DNA of 64,000 nt from Bacteroidota bacterium (GCA_023428135.1 JAEYZG010000032.1:1-64000); one strand, 5' to 3'; shown: positions 18,526 to 28,668, numbered from the stretch's first letter. Notes: generated from the sequence alone by a model not told the origin. Program-made: numbers and translations.

Positions 18526-20040
18526 TTAAGCCTTACTAATTTTATTAATCAGATATTCCATACCAAAAAATTCAGAACAGGTAGTAACTGAACTTATTGT
18601 AACACCTAATACCCCGTGTAAGCTTATATTCTGGCCGGTAAAGAATAGGTTCGGCACTTTTGTACGAGTTGGTATAAAAGTCTTGATAGGATCATTGTAA
18701 TCTTTCATCACCCCGTACATACTTCCATCTTTGGTGCCTATGTAATCTCTATAGGTTAAAGGAGTAGAAGTATTATAGGATTTGATTTTACCTCTTAGTC
18801 CTGGAATTCTTTTTTCCAGTTCATAAATAAGCTTTTCAGCCTTCCTGATTTTAAATTCTTCATAGCCTTCTCCTCTGTCCGTTTTGTGGTGAGGTATTGT
18901 GTGAAAAGAAAATTCCCAGGGAGCAACATCTTCATATTTCATGTAAGCCATTATAGTGAGGCTTTCTGCATACTCCTCATCCTGTCTGCTCACAGGGAAG
19001 AACAATGCATAACCGAGTGGCCAGTTGTCTTCATTATAATTCAGTGTGTTCCACACATCCGGATTTTTATAATGATAGATGTTGCAGTTCCTGTATTTAA
19101 GTGTTTTGGGTTTTAAGACTATATTAAGAATAAAAACTGAACTTGTATTTTCAAGGTTATGAATCCTTGTTGAATATGCCTTTCTGATTTTTCCAGGCTC
19201 AACCATATCAAGTGTATTACTCGGATGGATATTTGAAATAAATCGTTTTCCTTCTACCCTCTCTCCATTTGTCAATTCCACTGATTCAATTTCATCTCCC
19301 TTGAAACAGAATTTTGTTACTTCCGAATAATTCCGGATTTCACCACCCATTTCTTTTATTGATTTCGTCAAAATGGTTGCAATCTGAGCTCCTCCGCCGA
19401 TGCATTTGTAGGCACTTTCTATATAGCTGTTGATTATAAGCCCATGTACATAAAGTGGAGTTTTTTCTCCAATTCCGGCATATAATGGATTGGTACCAGC
19501 GAGTACATTCTGTAATATTACATTTGAAGTAATAGATTCAATATATTCTTTAGCATTTACAGAGAGATACTCTGTATTAAAAAAGCTCTGTTCGCTATAG
19601 CGTAAATTATATAGAGGTGAAAAATTACTTATTTCCTTAAGCTTTGCGCAGTATTTTTGAATCGCTTCCTTCTCCGAAGGGAATTGTTCGATAAGCTTTT
19701 CGCTAAACTTTTCATAGCCCATCGCATAAGCATATTCCTTTTCATCCTGATCAAAAGAAATCACATCAAAACAATCTTCGTCTAGTTTCTTCAGCTTTAG
19801 CTTATCCATCAATCCGAAATATCTGAAGTATTGATTCAGGTTTTGTCCTTCATCCAAACCTCCTATATAATGGATACCAGTATCAAATATCGCTTTATCC
19901 CTTACGAATATCTGAAGATTTCCTCCTATCTGCCTGTTCTTTTCAAGAACACAAACAGAATTCCCTTCTTTGGTAAGTGTGTACGCACATAATAAGCCCC
20001 CCAGACCGCTTCCAATAATTACATAATCAAATTGTGGCAT
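18526..20040 (-). CDS. Phytoene-desaturase/CrtISO-like FAD-dependent oxidoreductase
   Basis: 504 aa. The FAD-binding Rossmann motif VIIGSGLGGLLCAYTL is at the N-terminus (Gly10, Gly12, Gly15), followed by VLEKNRQIGG. The C-terminal FTGQNISLHGVLGVTIS is the second FAD contact. This is the CrtI/retinol-saturase-like group. It is the last gene of the flexirubin cluster and its start overlaps the MMPL fusion by 14 bp. In flexirubin clusters a protein of this class is recurrent. A role in desaturating, isomerising or hydroxylating the polyene is inference. Confidence 0.9.
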   Translation of the reverse strand: MPQFDYVIIGSGLGGLLCAYTLTKEGNSVCVLEKNRQIGGNLQIFVRDKAIFDTGIHYIGGLDEGQNLNQYFRYFGLMDKLKLKKLDEDCFDVISFDQDEKEYAYAMGYEKFSEKLIEQFPSEKEAIQKYCAKLKEISNFSPLYNLRYSEQSFFNTEYLSVNAKEYIESITSNVILQNVLAGTNPLYAGIGEKTPLYVHGLIINSYIESAYKCIGGGAQIATILTKSIKEMGGEIRNYSEVTKFCFKGDEIESVELTNGERVEGKRFISNIHPSNTLDMVEPGKIRKAYSTRIHNLENTSSVFILNIVLKPKTLKYRNCNIYHYKNPDVWNTLNYNEDNWPLGYALFFPVSRQDEEYAESLTIMAYMKYEDVAPWEFSFHTIPHHKTDRGEGYEEFKIRKAEKLIYELEKRIPGLRGKIKSYNTSTPLTYRDYIGTKDGSMYGVMKDYNDPIKTFIPTRTKVPNLFFTGQNISLHGVLGVTISSVTTCSEFFGMEYLINKISKA

Positions 20041-23000
20041 CTAAAAAATTATTTTTTATGATAAAAATTCTATTTGATGTCAGCTTTGTATTATCTACAA
20101 TTTCAACATCAAGTCCTTTGTCTTTCGCCTGTTTTACGATCGCTTTACCAGAAAGATACGATAGCGGATTTTCTGTTTTGTTAAACTTGATAAAACGCGT
20201 AGAGAAGAATTCAGTTAACTTAGTACCTTTATGTCTCTCCTGATAATCTGCATCTCCATCTCTCAAAATCAGCATTCCACCAGGATTTAACTTGTTAAAG
20301 CAATTGTTCAACAGCTCAGTTTGTGCTGCTTCAGGAAGATAATGCATCACATCATTCAATATAATCACATCCGAAGTTGGTATCTCATACTTAGTAATAT
20401 CCGCCGCTTCAAAACTAACATTTGCAGATTTGGCAAATCCATTCTTAGCTACTTCAATCTTTTCAGAGTCATAATCAACTCCAACAATTTTTCTTTCATC
20501 AGATAGAAAACCCAGCATATTACATAAGAATCCATAACCACATCCTAAGTCTGTGATCATGGCTTTTTTAGGTATAATAGTATTGAAAAACTCATAGTTA
20601 TTTTCTAACCTTAGCTTCACTCTCAGATACCATTCTAGAACAGGTCCTCTATAGATATAGTTCTTGATTAACCTATCCTTGTAGTAATTTACCGTTTCCT
20701 CAGAATCTTTAAGTTTTTGATATTCTCCTCTGAAATACCTTCCGATCAATTTTGCTCTTTCAGAATACGTTTCCCCATATGTCTTGTCTTCGGGAGAAAT
20801 TCTTGGCAGGAACTTCATTGTTATTCTTCCGTTTTTCAGAAGTAAGTCTCCCTTTGCAATTGTATCACCTGTGCCATGCAGAAGAAGTGGAAGAATATCA
20901 AGCTTTAAGCGCTCTGCCATAAGGAACGCCCCTTTATGGAACCTGGCAACTTTCTTGTCTGCCGCTCTTGTTCCTTCCGGAAAAATAATGATTGAATAAC
21001 CCTCATCAACCAATCCTTTCAGCTTCTCCAAACCTGCCTCATGATCTGAGTTTGCAAGATAAAAATCAGCTGATCGGATAACTCTTCCGAAGAACGGAGA
21101 ATTCCATACCCATTCATTCGTTACCATTACCATTTTGGGATAAAGCATAATAGTAACCAGAATATCCAGGAATGATTGATGATTTGCTATGATGACCGCA
21201 GGTTTCTTAAAGTCCTCCCCTGTTTCGTTGATAATTTTCTTCCTGACATTTCCCATAATATAAATCATGGACCTGCTGAAATACATCAGCAGATAATGCA
21301 GAATAAGCTTTCTCTTGTTCGCTTTAACAGGAAGTACATACAATACAATAGGGCCAACTATATTTAACAGAAGACACCCTGACAGAAAATAGGTATAAGC
21401 TACAAATGTGAAAAATAATCCCTCAGCAGTATATGGATCAAACCCTTTTCTTGTTCTGTTTGTAATCAGCAACCTGAACAATAAAGGCTGAACCGTATAG
21501 GAAATGATAATAACCGAGAACATCCCTACGATTGATAAGAATGCAATTGACTGCAAGGCTGGATGTTGTGCAAACACCAAAACTCCTATACCAACAATAG
21601 AAGTAAATGCCGAAAGGAAAATCGATGTCTTATAAGATGCAAGATTATTCAGTCCCAGTCTGTATTCCTGAAGGAGACCTGACATGATAAATATGCTGTA
21701 ATCTATACCAAGACCGAGAATAAATGTAGAGATGATGATATTAACTATGTTAAACTTTATTCCCAGCATCCCCATAAGTCCAAGTGTCCACAGCCAGCTC
21801 AGACACATAGGAACAAATGCTATTAAACCAAGTTCAATCCTTCCATAAGAAACTACGAGTATGAAGAATACCAATCCAAGGGACAGCACTTCCAAAAGGC
21901 TGAAGTCTCTATTCAGAATTTCAATAAACTTATCAGTAAGATATTTTTTATCTACTATTGTAAGGTTATCATTTTCGTGAATATCAGCATAGACCTGTTT
22001 TTTATTTTCCTCATCAACCTTTAATAAAGTAACTACTGTAGTCAGATCTTTACTTTCCGTAATAAAATCATTGAAGAAGAGTTTTCTTACATCAGCAAGC
22101 TCCTCCATTGATACCGGTTGATACTGCTTATCAAGCAACTCATAGAATCCTGCAAATGCTTCGGGCTTGAATTTATACTTGGCTGAAGCTTCCTGAAGGT
22201 TCTTTTTCAGCAAGGCTTTCTTTTCTTCTGTCCAGTAATTATTCCACTTTTTAATTTTTTCTTTTTGCAGACTATCACTGATCAGCATTTTACTTACTGA
22301 AGTGTATTTCCGTATTACCCCCTCCTCTTTTAGCTTTTCAGCCTGATCAGCAACCTTTTCACTGCTGGCAAGCGCTTCATTCAATGTCTTTCCACTGGAG
22401 ACAAGGTAAACTGATTTGGATGAAGCAGAACTTATTTTATTAAGATTTTCCTGAGCAACAAAAAGCTTATCCGAAACATAGTTCATCTTGAGCATATCAC
22501 TTTCAAATTCAACCAGATGATAAGTATATGCACAGATTATAGAAACCAAAGCTATTGCACCTATAATAAAGGGATTTCTATCAAATTCGTATGAAGTGTA
22601 TTTATGAACGAAAGAAAGATTTCCGTGATCTTCTGCTTTTTGTTCTTCAATTTTCTTCTTCTTAAGAAAATGAGGAAGCACTATCAAACCAATTAAAGCA
22701 GCATTGATACAACTGATTGCCGCAAATAAACCAAGGTCCTGCAAAGCTTCACTTTTCACAAACATCAGACAGAAGAATGAAGACGCAGTGATAAGGCAAC
22801 TTAATAACAGAGGAGTTGTGACATCCTTTATTACTGACTTAGGGGAACCAGTGCTCTTATAATGGGTAAAAATATGAAGCGAGTAATCTATCGTAATACC
22901 AAGTAATACAGAACCCATTCCCAAAGCTATGGCAGAAATATTGGGCCTGAAGAAGGTTAATAAAGCAAGGGAAATCAGTCCGCCAATGACGACAGGCAGG

Positions 23001-23902
23001 AATATCAGAAATACAATTGCTGCCCTTTTGAAAAACAAACTGATAAATACTACAAGAATTGAGATAGCGATTGATACCGTTATGGTAATATCATTTTTAA
23101 TTCTTTCGGCATTGCCCACAGACATGGCCATTGCTCCGAAATACTCCGCAGTTACTTTACCTCCCTCTATCTTCTGCAGACTATCTATCGTAGCATCTAT
23201 ACCTTTTATAAAATCAGCATTTTTTGCAGTTTTATTTCCTGAATGAGCCGGATCAATAAAAAAGACAAGGTGTTTTTTATCTTTAGTTACAATACTGCCA
23301 TTATATAATTCGTAGTTATCTTCATATTGAAGATTCTGAAGTTTCTTTAATCCAATGAAAGTGATGCCTACAGGATCTTTTACAATAAACTGTTTCATTA
23401 CGATGCTGGCAGGCGATATCAATGTTTTGTAATTCCTTGCCATAGTCGAGTCAAGGTGCTGCCGATCTGTCAACAGGTTGATATCCGCATAATCCTTTTC
23501 ATCCAGAAACAAGGGAATATTTTCATAGAAAGTACTATAAACCTGAGCCATCATATCGTCAGACACTTTGTAATTGATGTCTTTGATATATTCAGGCTGA
23601 TATTTTTCCTTCAGTACTTCAGCCAGGCTTTCTGAGAAACCAACCAGTTTATCTGGATCAGTTGCGGTCGTATCTGTCAGGTAAAGATGGAAGATAAGTT
23701 TATCTGTAAACTTAGAATTCTGAAAGATGAGGTTCATTTTAGTGATCTTCTCATCCTTGGGCATTATCTTGGAAATATCTTCTTCCATTTTAATGCCCGA
23801 CGCGAAGTAACCAGCAATAACAATGACTGAACATATAATGACTGCAAGCAACCATCTACGTTTTTCAAAAAAATTATAAAGATTAAGAAACAGACCTGAC
23901 AT
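20027..23902 (-). CDS. Trifunctional MMPL transporter / acyltransferase / SAM methyltransferase fusion
   Basis: 1291 aa. Residues 1 to about 870 are an RND-superfamily MMPL transporter with two sets of six membrane segments, each after a large periplasmic loop. Residues about 880-1060 are a PlsC-type acyltransferase with NHQSFLD (His907 and Asp912, HX4D) and FPEGTR at 974-979. Residues about 1090-1291 are a class I methyltransferase with DLGCGYG at 1118-1124 and VGVDYDSEK. In proteobacterial aryl-polyene clusters these are separate genes; the three-way fusion is known from Bacteroidota flexirubin clusters. It probably acylates, methylates and flips the pigment or its carrier lipid. It lies 7 bp after the GT2 gene. 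Confidence 0.93.
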   Translation of the reverse strand: MSGLFLNLYNFFEKRRWLLAVIICSVIVIAGYFASGIKMEEDISKIMPKDEKITKMNLIFQNSKFTDKLIFHLYLTDTTATDPDKLVGFSESLAEVLKEKYQPEYIKDINYKVSDDMMAQVYSTFYENIPLFLDEKDYADINLLTDRQHLDSTMARNYKTLISPASIVMKQFIVKDPVGITFIGLKKLQNLQYEDNYELYNGSIVTKDKKHLVFFIDPAHSGNKTAKNADFIKGIDATIDSLQKIEGGKVTAEYFGAMAMSVGNAERIKNDITITVSIAISILVVFISLFFKRAAIVFLIFLPVVIGGLISLALLTFFRPNISAIALGMGSVLLGITIDYSLHIFTHYKSTGSPKSVIKDVTTPLLLSCLITASSFFCLMFVKSEALQDLGLFAAISCINAALIGLIVLPHFLKKKKIEEQKAEDHGNLSFVHKYTSYEFDRNPFIIGAIALVSIICAYTYHLVEFESDMLKMNYVSDKLFVAQENLNKISSASSKSVYLVSSGKTLNEALASSEKVADQAEKLKEEGVIRKYTSVSKMLISDSLQKEKIKKWNNYWTEEKKALLKKNLQEASAKYKFKPEAFAGFYELLDKQYQPVSMEELADVRKLFFNDFITESKDLTTVVTLLKVDEENKKQVYADIHENDNLTIVDKKYLTDKFIEILNRDFSLLEVLSLGLVFFILVVSYGRIELGLIAFVPMCLSWLWTLGLMGMLGIKFNIVNIIISTFILGLGIDYSIFIMSGLLQEYRLGLNNLASYKTSIFLSAFTSIVGIGVLVFAQHPALQSIAFLSIVGMFSVIIISYTVQPLLFRLLITNRTRKGFDPYTAEGLFFTFVAYTYFLSGCLLLNIVGPIVLYVLPVKANKRKLILHYLLMYFSRSMIYIMGNVRKKIINETGEDFKKPAVIIANHQSFLDILVTIMLYPKMVMVTNEWVWNSPFFGRVIRSADFYLANSDHEAGLEKLKGLVDEGYSIIIFPEGTRAADKKVARFHKGAFLMAERLKLDILPLLLHGTGDTIAKGDLLLKNGRITMKFLPRISPEDKTYGETYSERAKLIGRYFRGEYQKLKDSEETVNYYKDRLIKNYIYRGPVLEWYLRVKLRLENNYEFFNTIIPKKAMITDLGCGYGFLCNMLGFLSDERKIVGVDYDSEKIEVAKNGFAKSANVSFEAADITKYEIPTSDVIILNDVMHYLPEAAQTELLNNCFNKLNPGGMLILRDGDADYQERHKGTKLTEFFSTRFIKFNKTENPLSYLSGKAIVKQAKDKGLDVEIVDNTKLTSNRIFIIKNNFLDATI

Positions 23903-23909
23903 TAATATT

Positions 23910-25112
23910 TCAGCTTGAAATTTCAGTATTAAGTTTTTGCCTTGCAGGAAAAACTTTTAACAGCAAATAAGTAATAAGACCAAATAGTACAGCTACAGCT
24001 ACTGCAAGCAACATGCTTCCGACCGTATATTGGAAGAGATCCGTTTTAACATTTTCTAAAGTAATATCTCTGTTGAAAATCAAAACATCTTTGCCATTTG
24101 GCAAAACCATACCTCCTGCCTTGTAGCTAAAGAAAATAAGAATGGGAATCATTGGAGGAATGCTAATGTGTGCAGCAGTTACGAAAAGCACTTTATTTAA
24201 TTTCATTAAGTGTGCCAGCGTAATTCCAACAATCAGCTGAAAGCCCCATATAGGCACTATTCCCATGAAAACGCCAAACATTACAGAAAGTGTCTTTCTC
24301 AGATCAGATTCATCTCGGTTGAAAACATACTTTTTAAAAAAGTCAGCTATGCTGTTTCTATTGAGACTTCTGATTACTTTAAACGGTTTGATAAAAAGAA
24401 TTGCAATCAAAACCAGTACAGTATTCAGAACACTTACTCTGCTGAAGTCTTTAAATGGTCTGAAATGTGTAACCCGCTCTTTACCATAATACACCTGCAC
24501 TGCCACTGAATCAACTTTTACTCCTTTCCAGGAAGCTCTGACTATATTCTCAATTTCGAACTCATATTTCCTGGTAAACCATTTCATTTTATATAATGGC
24601 TCCAGAGGATAAAGTCGGTATCCGGACTGGGTATCCGGAAGTTTAACGCCTGTTTCAAACCAAAACCAGAAATTGGAAAACTTATGGCCAAAGCTGCTTT
24701 TCCCTGGCACAGAAGATTGTTCCATATTTCTTGCGCCTACAATAAGGGTCCCAGGTTCTTTTTCTATCTTGTCTATAAACACAGGAAGGTCTGATGCCAT
24801 ATGCTGACCATCAGAATCTATAGTAATAGCATATTGATATCCCTGCTCAAAGGCGGCTTTGAATCCTGCACGAAGGGCCATGCCTTTACCCATATTATAA
24901 GGCTGCTGAACTACTTTAATCTGAGTGAAAGACGCAAGGATATCGCGGGTAGAATCAGTAGAGCCATCATTGACAACGATGACATTTCCAGTATATTCTA
25001 ACACATCCCTGATCACTTTTGACAAAGTTTTTTCATTGTTGTATGTGGGAATCAACACACAACACTTAAGCTTGTCAAACTTTTCCCTATAGATATCTTT
25101 CAGAGATGTCAT
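23910..25112 (-). CDS. Glycosyltransferase family 2 fused to DUF2062
   Basis: 400 aa. Residues about 15-235 are a GT-A glycosyltransferase: VLIPTYNNEKTL, VVNDGSTDST and IDSDGQHMA (the metal-binding Asp motif). Residues about 265-395 form a DUF2062 membrane domain with GIVPIWGFQLIVGITLAHL and two or three further hydrophobic segments. It is probably anchored in the inner membrane, using a nucleotide sugar or polyprenyl-phosphate substrate. The position between dehydratase and MMPL fusion suggests a role in building the pigment's lipid or sugar anchor; this is inferred. Confidence 0.88.
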   Translation of the reverse strand: MTSLKDIYREKFDKLKCCVLIPTYNNEKTLSKVIRDVLEYTGNVIVVNDGSTDSTRDILASFTQIKVVQQPYNMGKGMALRAGFKAAFEQGYQYAITIDSDGQHMASDLPVFIDKIEKEPGTLIVGARNMEQSSVPGKSSFGHKFSNFWFWFETGVKLPDTQSGYRLYPLEPLYKMKWFTRKYEFEIENIVRASWKGVKVDSVAVQVYYGKERVTHFRPFKDFSRVSVLNTVLVLIAILFIKPFKVIRSLNRNSIADFFKKYVFNRDESDLRKTLSVMFGVFMGIVPIWGFQLIVGITLAHLMKLNKVLFVTAAHISIPPMIPILIFFSYKAGGMVLPNGKDVLIFNRDITLENVKTDLFQYTVGSMLLAVAVAVLFGLITYLLLKVFPARQKLNTEISS

Positions 25113-25219
25113 GAATAATTTGATATTGAATATTACAAATCAAAAAACTGATTAATAACGTATTCACCACTTATTTAATTCCTTAAAAGCAAAAAATATT
25201 AATCAGTCCCGAATAGCTG

Positions 25220-25588
25220 CTATTTGAAGGTTCCGCTAAACTTAAAGAAGACTTTATCTTCAAAAAATATGGTATTGGTTACCTTGACAACAGAATCTTC
25301 CTGATGTTTATAATTTATATCAAAATCAAGAAACTTATTCACCTCCGGATTTACAATATTCATAAACTTCAGATTATCGCCTGTAACCAGAATTAGTTCT
25401 TTTTCCAAAACTGATGAAAGCATTTCTTTAATCATCTGTACCATACACACGCCAGGCACAACAGGATTTCCAGGGAAATGGCCTTCAAATATTTTATGTC
25501 TTTCGTTCAGCTCAACTCTGACTTTAAGTGAACCTTCTGCAATCGGCTCTACCGTTTGTACTTTATAGAAATTCTTCTCTTGTAACAT
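25220..25588 (-). CDS. FabZ/ApeP-like 3-hydroxyacyl-ACP dehydratase
   Basis: 122 aa, one hotdog domain. The signature IFEGHFPGNPVVPGVCMVQMI at about 33-53 includes the catalytic-type His36. It removes water from the 3-hydroxyacyl-ACP in each round of polyene extension. It lies one base after the lipoprotein gene and before a 107-bp gap, so it may end the central sub-operon. A second hotdog protein lies at 35832-36290; the division of labour is not known. Confidence 0.85.
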   Translation of the reverse strand: MLQEKNFYKVQTVEPIAEGSLKVRVELNERHKIFEGHFPGNPVVPGVCMVQMIKEMLSSVLEKELILVTGDNLKFMNIVNPEVNKFLDFDINYKHQEDSVVKVTNTIFFEDKVFFKFSGTFK

Positions 25589-25589
25589 A

Positions 25590-26243
25590 TTATCTTTTCA
25601 AAAGACTCATCTTTATTGTCAACTTAATATTCTGATGATCCAGCAGAATATTTGAAGGCACTTTATCTTTATAATCAGTGAATAAGATCTCCACTTTAAC
25701 CTTGGATTTCTTTCCGTAAGTCGTTATTATTTTTGACAAATGGCCATCCTCAAGATTGTAAAAATAAGCATTTTCTTCTTTCTTTCCTCTGAGTCTGTAA
25801 ATTACATGTGCGCTATCTTTTGATACAACTGCTTCTGAAGCAATTAATGGATTCATGATCAATAGCCGGAAATCATCCCTTAACAGATTTGTTACCACTT
25901 TTTTGTTCATCTGGTCAATGCAATAGTGTACTTCAAAAAAATCAGAGGGGCCCAGCTCAAAGTCAAAAAGTTTAACTCCTACTTCAGTGGTAAATACCAG
26001 CCTGTACTTATCCGGCTCTGTATTTTTTATAATTAACAAACCGCTAAGGTAATGTCCATAAACATCTACAGCCGTTTTGTATACAAATGCACCACTGTCA
26101 CTTTTAAAAAGCGACACCAGCTCTCCCGATTTCAAAGGCCTTCTTTCTTCCCCTGAACTGGCAGTTTTTGATCCTTTACAAGAGAAAAGCAGAACTATCA
26201 GAATACTACTTAATATGAAACTTCTCATCTGAAATTTCGACAT
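25590..26243 (-). CDS. Outer-membrane lipoprotein of the pigment cluster
   Basis: 217 aa with a lipoprotein signal peptide ending LLFSC (Cys at about 22 from the first ATG). The rest is predicted beta-rich, with recurring strands such as YRLVFTTEVGVKLFDFELG. Aryl-polyene clusters commonly hold a LolA-like carrier next to a LolB-like or DUF3261 lipoprotein, and this gene overlaps the LolA-like gene by 38 bp (23 bp if ATG 26228 is used). It is a likely outer-membrane acceptor partner; sequence similarity to LolB was not demonstrable by eye. Confidence 0.7.
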   Translation of the reverse strand: MSKFQMRSFILSSILIVLLFSCKGSKTASSGEERRPLKSGELVSLFKSDSGAFVYKTAVDVYGHYLSGLLIIKNTEPDKYRLVFTTEVGVKLFDFELGPSDFFEVHYCIDQMNKKVVTNLLRDDFRLLIMNPLIASEAVVSKDSAHVIYRLRGKKEENAYFYNLEDGHLSKIITTYGKKSKVKVEILFTDYKDKVPSNILLDHQNIKLTIKMSLLKR

Positions 26244-26859
26244 TTACTTTTTTATTAATGAAAGCTATATTGGTATAATCCCCTGATGGCTCAGTCATAG
26301 TCAGTTTGGAAACTGTAAAATCCTTTTTGTCAAAATATAAACTGATGGTTTTCAGAAAACCTTTCATGCTCTTATTAAGAGGAGTAAGGTCAACCAGATA
26401 ATATTTTTCATTCTGGTAATACTTGATTTGATAATCCTTACTGTTCAGCACATTTCCCTGTACACTATTAATAATCATGTTGTTGATCTCCTGGAACATC
26501 TTATTTGATTGCATGTCATACTTGTTTTCCCTGGAGTCGTCTTTGATAAAGACTTTATTTTTATTCATAATGATCAGGTATTGAAAAGGATCAGTGTATT
26601 GCCACCTCAGCATGTTATCCTTTTTGAACATGAAACTGCCCTTGGTAATAATTTTCTCTGCAAGTACGCTCAGGTTTTTCTCCTGAACAAAATCACTTTG
26701 AATAGTCTTGGTTTCTTTCGCTGTTTTAGCAAGATTATTTTTAAATGAAACCGAATCTGTAAGCGGGCTAAAACCAGTATGCTGACTTAAAGCAATGGTG
26801 GCAAGTCCCAAAATAAACGAAAGAAGAAATCCGAATTTCTTAATTAAAAGCATATGCAT
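26206..26859 (-). CDS. LolA-like periplasmic carrier protein
   Basis: 217 aa with a signal peptide (LLSFILGLATIALSQ) and a LolA-type half-barrel. FVQEKNLSVLAEKIITKGSFMFKKDNMLRWQYTDP is split between conserved strands, followed by NKVFIKDD and a C-terminal KLTMTEPSGDYT segment. It is related to the LolA carrier of outer-membrane lipoproteins. In aryl-polyene clusters such proteins are thought to ferry the polyene lipid across the periplasm. It overlaps the deacetylase by 20 bp and the downstream lipoprotein by 38 bp. The start could be ATG 26859 or 26853. Confidence 0.85.
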   Translation of the reverse strand: MHMLLIKKFGFLLSFILGLATIALSQHTGFSPLTDSVSFKNNLAKTAKETKTIQSDFVQEKNLSVLAEKIITKGSFMFKKDNMLRWQYTDPFQYLIIMNKNKVFIKDDSRENKYDMQSNKMFQEINNMIINSVQGNVLNSKDYQIKYYQNEKYYLVDLTPLNKSMKGFLKTISLYFDKKDFTVSKLTMTEPSGDYTNIAFINKKVNVEISDEKFHIK

Positions 26860-27619
26860 CTTTATTTACAAACTTCTCAACTGATACAAAAGAATATCCA
26901 TTTTCCTTTGCATATAAAATAAATGATTCTAAAATCTCTACTGTCCTGTCATTGGTATCATGAAAAAGATAAATAGCTCCTGGTTTCAGCGCTTTTTTCA
27001 GTTTATCCAATAATTTGTTTTTATCCATTACAACAGTATCAAAAGAACGAACATTCCATCCGATTGTGGAATATCTTGTTTCTCTAAGCGCCTTATATAA
27101 AGGAGGATTCGTTACTCCATAAGGTGGTCGGAAATATAAAGGACATTTCCCCAAAACTTCCCTGACCTTATCATCAGTTTGTTTCAATTCAAGTTTCATG
27201 CCTGAAGGTGATTTCAGGTCAAACCAGAAAGAGTGATTAAAGGTATGATTTCCTATAATGTGTCCCTCCTGATCTGTTTTTTTTAACAAAGCTTCGTTTC
27301 TTTCTATGTTTTTTCCGATGACAAAAAAAGCTGCAGGGACAGAATGCTCTTTTAAAATCTTTAAAATTCTTGGTGTTATTTCAGGATGAGGTCCATCATC
27401 AAAAGTTATGCATAACTCCTTTCTGCTTTGGGGTCCGGTACAAATAGCCTTTACAAAAAAGCCTGCACTGAGATAGGTTACACCATAAAAGATAACAGTA
27501 GAGTATATTAAAACATTAAGGACCAGCCACCAAAAAGAAAAACCCTTTTCGATCGCCAGGTAAAGGAGCAGTGCCGAAATGATGAAAAATAACGCGCTGA
27601 TTAGCTTAAACCTCAACAT
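26840..27619 (-). CDS. Polysaccharide deacetylase (NodB/CE4 family)
   Basis: 259 aa. Two N-terminal hydrophobic segments (about 5-50) anchor it in the inner membrane. The CE4 domain has the catalytic base motif TFDDGPHPE, the metal-binding GNHTFNHS with two His, RPPYG and the late LFHDTND His. It removes acetyl groups from an N- or O-acetylated glycan or lipid. Within the pigment operon its substrate might be the lipid carrier, but that is a guess. It overlaps both neighbours (7 and 20 bp). Confidence 0.88.
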   Translation of the reverse strand: MLRFKLISALFFIISALLLYLAIEKGFSFWWLVLNVLIYSTVIFYGVTYLSAGFFVKAICTGPQSRKELCITFDDGPHPEITPRILKILKEHSVPAAFFVIGKNIERNEALLKKTDQEGHIIGNHTFNHSFWFDLKSPSGMKLELKQTDDKVREVLGKCPLYFRPPYGVTNPPLYKALRETRYSTIGWNVRSFDTVVMDKNKLLDKLKKALKPGAIYLFHDTNDRTVEILESFILYAKENGYSFVSVEKFVNKDAYAFN

Positions 27620-28665
27620 GAGGATAATAAAATGAAGGAATGATTTCCGTGGTAATGGTTATACAAAAGAATTTTATTCACTTCCTTTTCTGGAGTGCGA
27701 CTTAAGGAAACACATGCGGGAATTTCTTTTTTCTTTAATATCTGAGAAGCCAGCCAAACTCCAAATGCCGAAGAGGTTGAATACTCACCACAAAGATTTT
27801 TAAAGGTCGCTGAATTATTTTCTTTAAATAAATTTTCTTTAAACTCTGAATATACCCTGTCCTCTTCCTTATCGCCATTGGCACCTAAGAGAATAAGATC
27901 AATATCTTTTGCCTCGATGTTATTGGAAGAAAAAATTCTGTCAAGAATCTTTTTAAGATCTTCCTGGCTATTTGTGTTAAAAAGTATTTCAACTGCCAAC
28001 ACAGTTGCATAAGGATCCTTTGGACTTGAAGATAGAGAAAAGAATGCCGCGCCTTCTCCAGGTATTGTCCCCTTTGAATTTTCGTAAAAAAATTCAGAAG
28101 TTGTTGTTCCTTTCCTCCAAAATCCTTTTTTCGAATGAATAGAATAATGGTTATGTGTCATTTCGTCTACTCCTCCTAACAGGACATTGGAAGCTTCTCC
28201 TTCATTCAGAAGAAGTATTGAATCCACAAAAGCACTTTCAAATGAAAGATCTCTGTGAACATAAGTGAAGTTATAATTATTGCAGGTAAGCAGCAATGCA
28301 ATCTGAGCACCTACAGTATTATGCGTTGACTGGATAAATGAGGTAGGAGTTAAAAACTGTTCCTTGTTGTTAAGAATATTACAAAGGAAATTCTCAGTAT
28401 CTTCAAGGCAGCCCATACCTGTGCCTGTAATGATTGCATCGGGGTTTTCCACCTTTGCATCTCTAAGACAATACTTGGCAGCAGCAACTCCCATTTTTAT
28501 AACCCTGCCCATTCTCCGGGCAGCGGCAGGGGAAATGAACTCCTTGTAATTTGGCTCTATTACTTTAAAATAGTCCTGATGATATATTATCTCTTCCAGA
28601 AAAGAGGAATTGTCCAGAGTATTCTGGGGAGATACATTACCAAGACCATTAATATAAATCTGCAT
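27613..28665 (-). CDS. Ketosynthase-like protein without the active-site Cys (chain-length-factor-like)
   Basis: 350 aa with the fold and order of a beta-ketoacyl-ACP synthase (GTGMGCLEDTENF, FIQSTHNTVGAQIA, LLGGVDEMTHNH). Where active enzymes have the nucleophilic Cys, it reads TYVHRDLSFESA, with no Cys. The C-terminal catalytic His segments are also degenerate. It lies 3 bp downstream of an intact FabF-like gene. By analogy with KS-CLF pairs of type II polyketide and aryl-polyene systems, it probably pairs with that enzyme and sets chain length. Confidence 0.88.
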   Translation of the reverse strand: MQIYINGLGNVSPQNTLDNSSFLEEIIYHQDYFKVIEPNYKEFISPAAARRMGRVIKMGVAAAKYCLRDAKVENPDAIITGTGMGCLEDTENFLCNILNNKEQFLTPTSFIQSTHNTVGAQIALLLTCNNYNFTYVHRDLSFESAFVDSILLLNEGEASNVLLGGVDEMTHNHYSIHSKKGFWRKGTTTSEFFYENSKGTIPGEGAAFFSLSSSPKDPYATVLAVEILFNTNSQEDLKKILDRIFSSNNIEAKDIDLILLGANGDKEEDRVYSEFKENLFKENNSATFKNLCGEYSTSSAFGVWLASQILKKKEIPACVSLSRTPEKEVNKILLYNHYHGNHSFILLSSC

Positions 28666-28668
28666 AAT

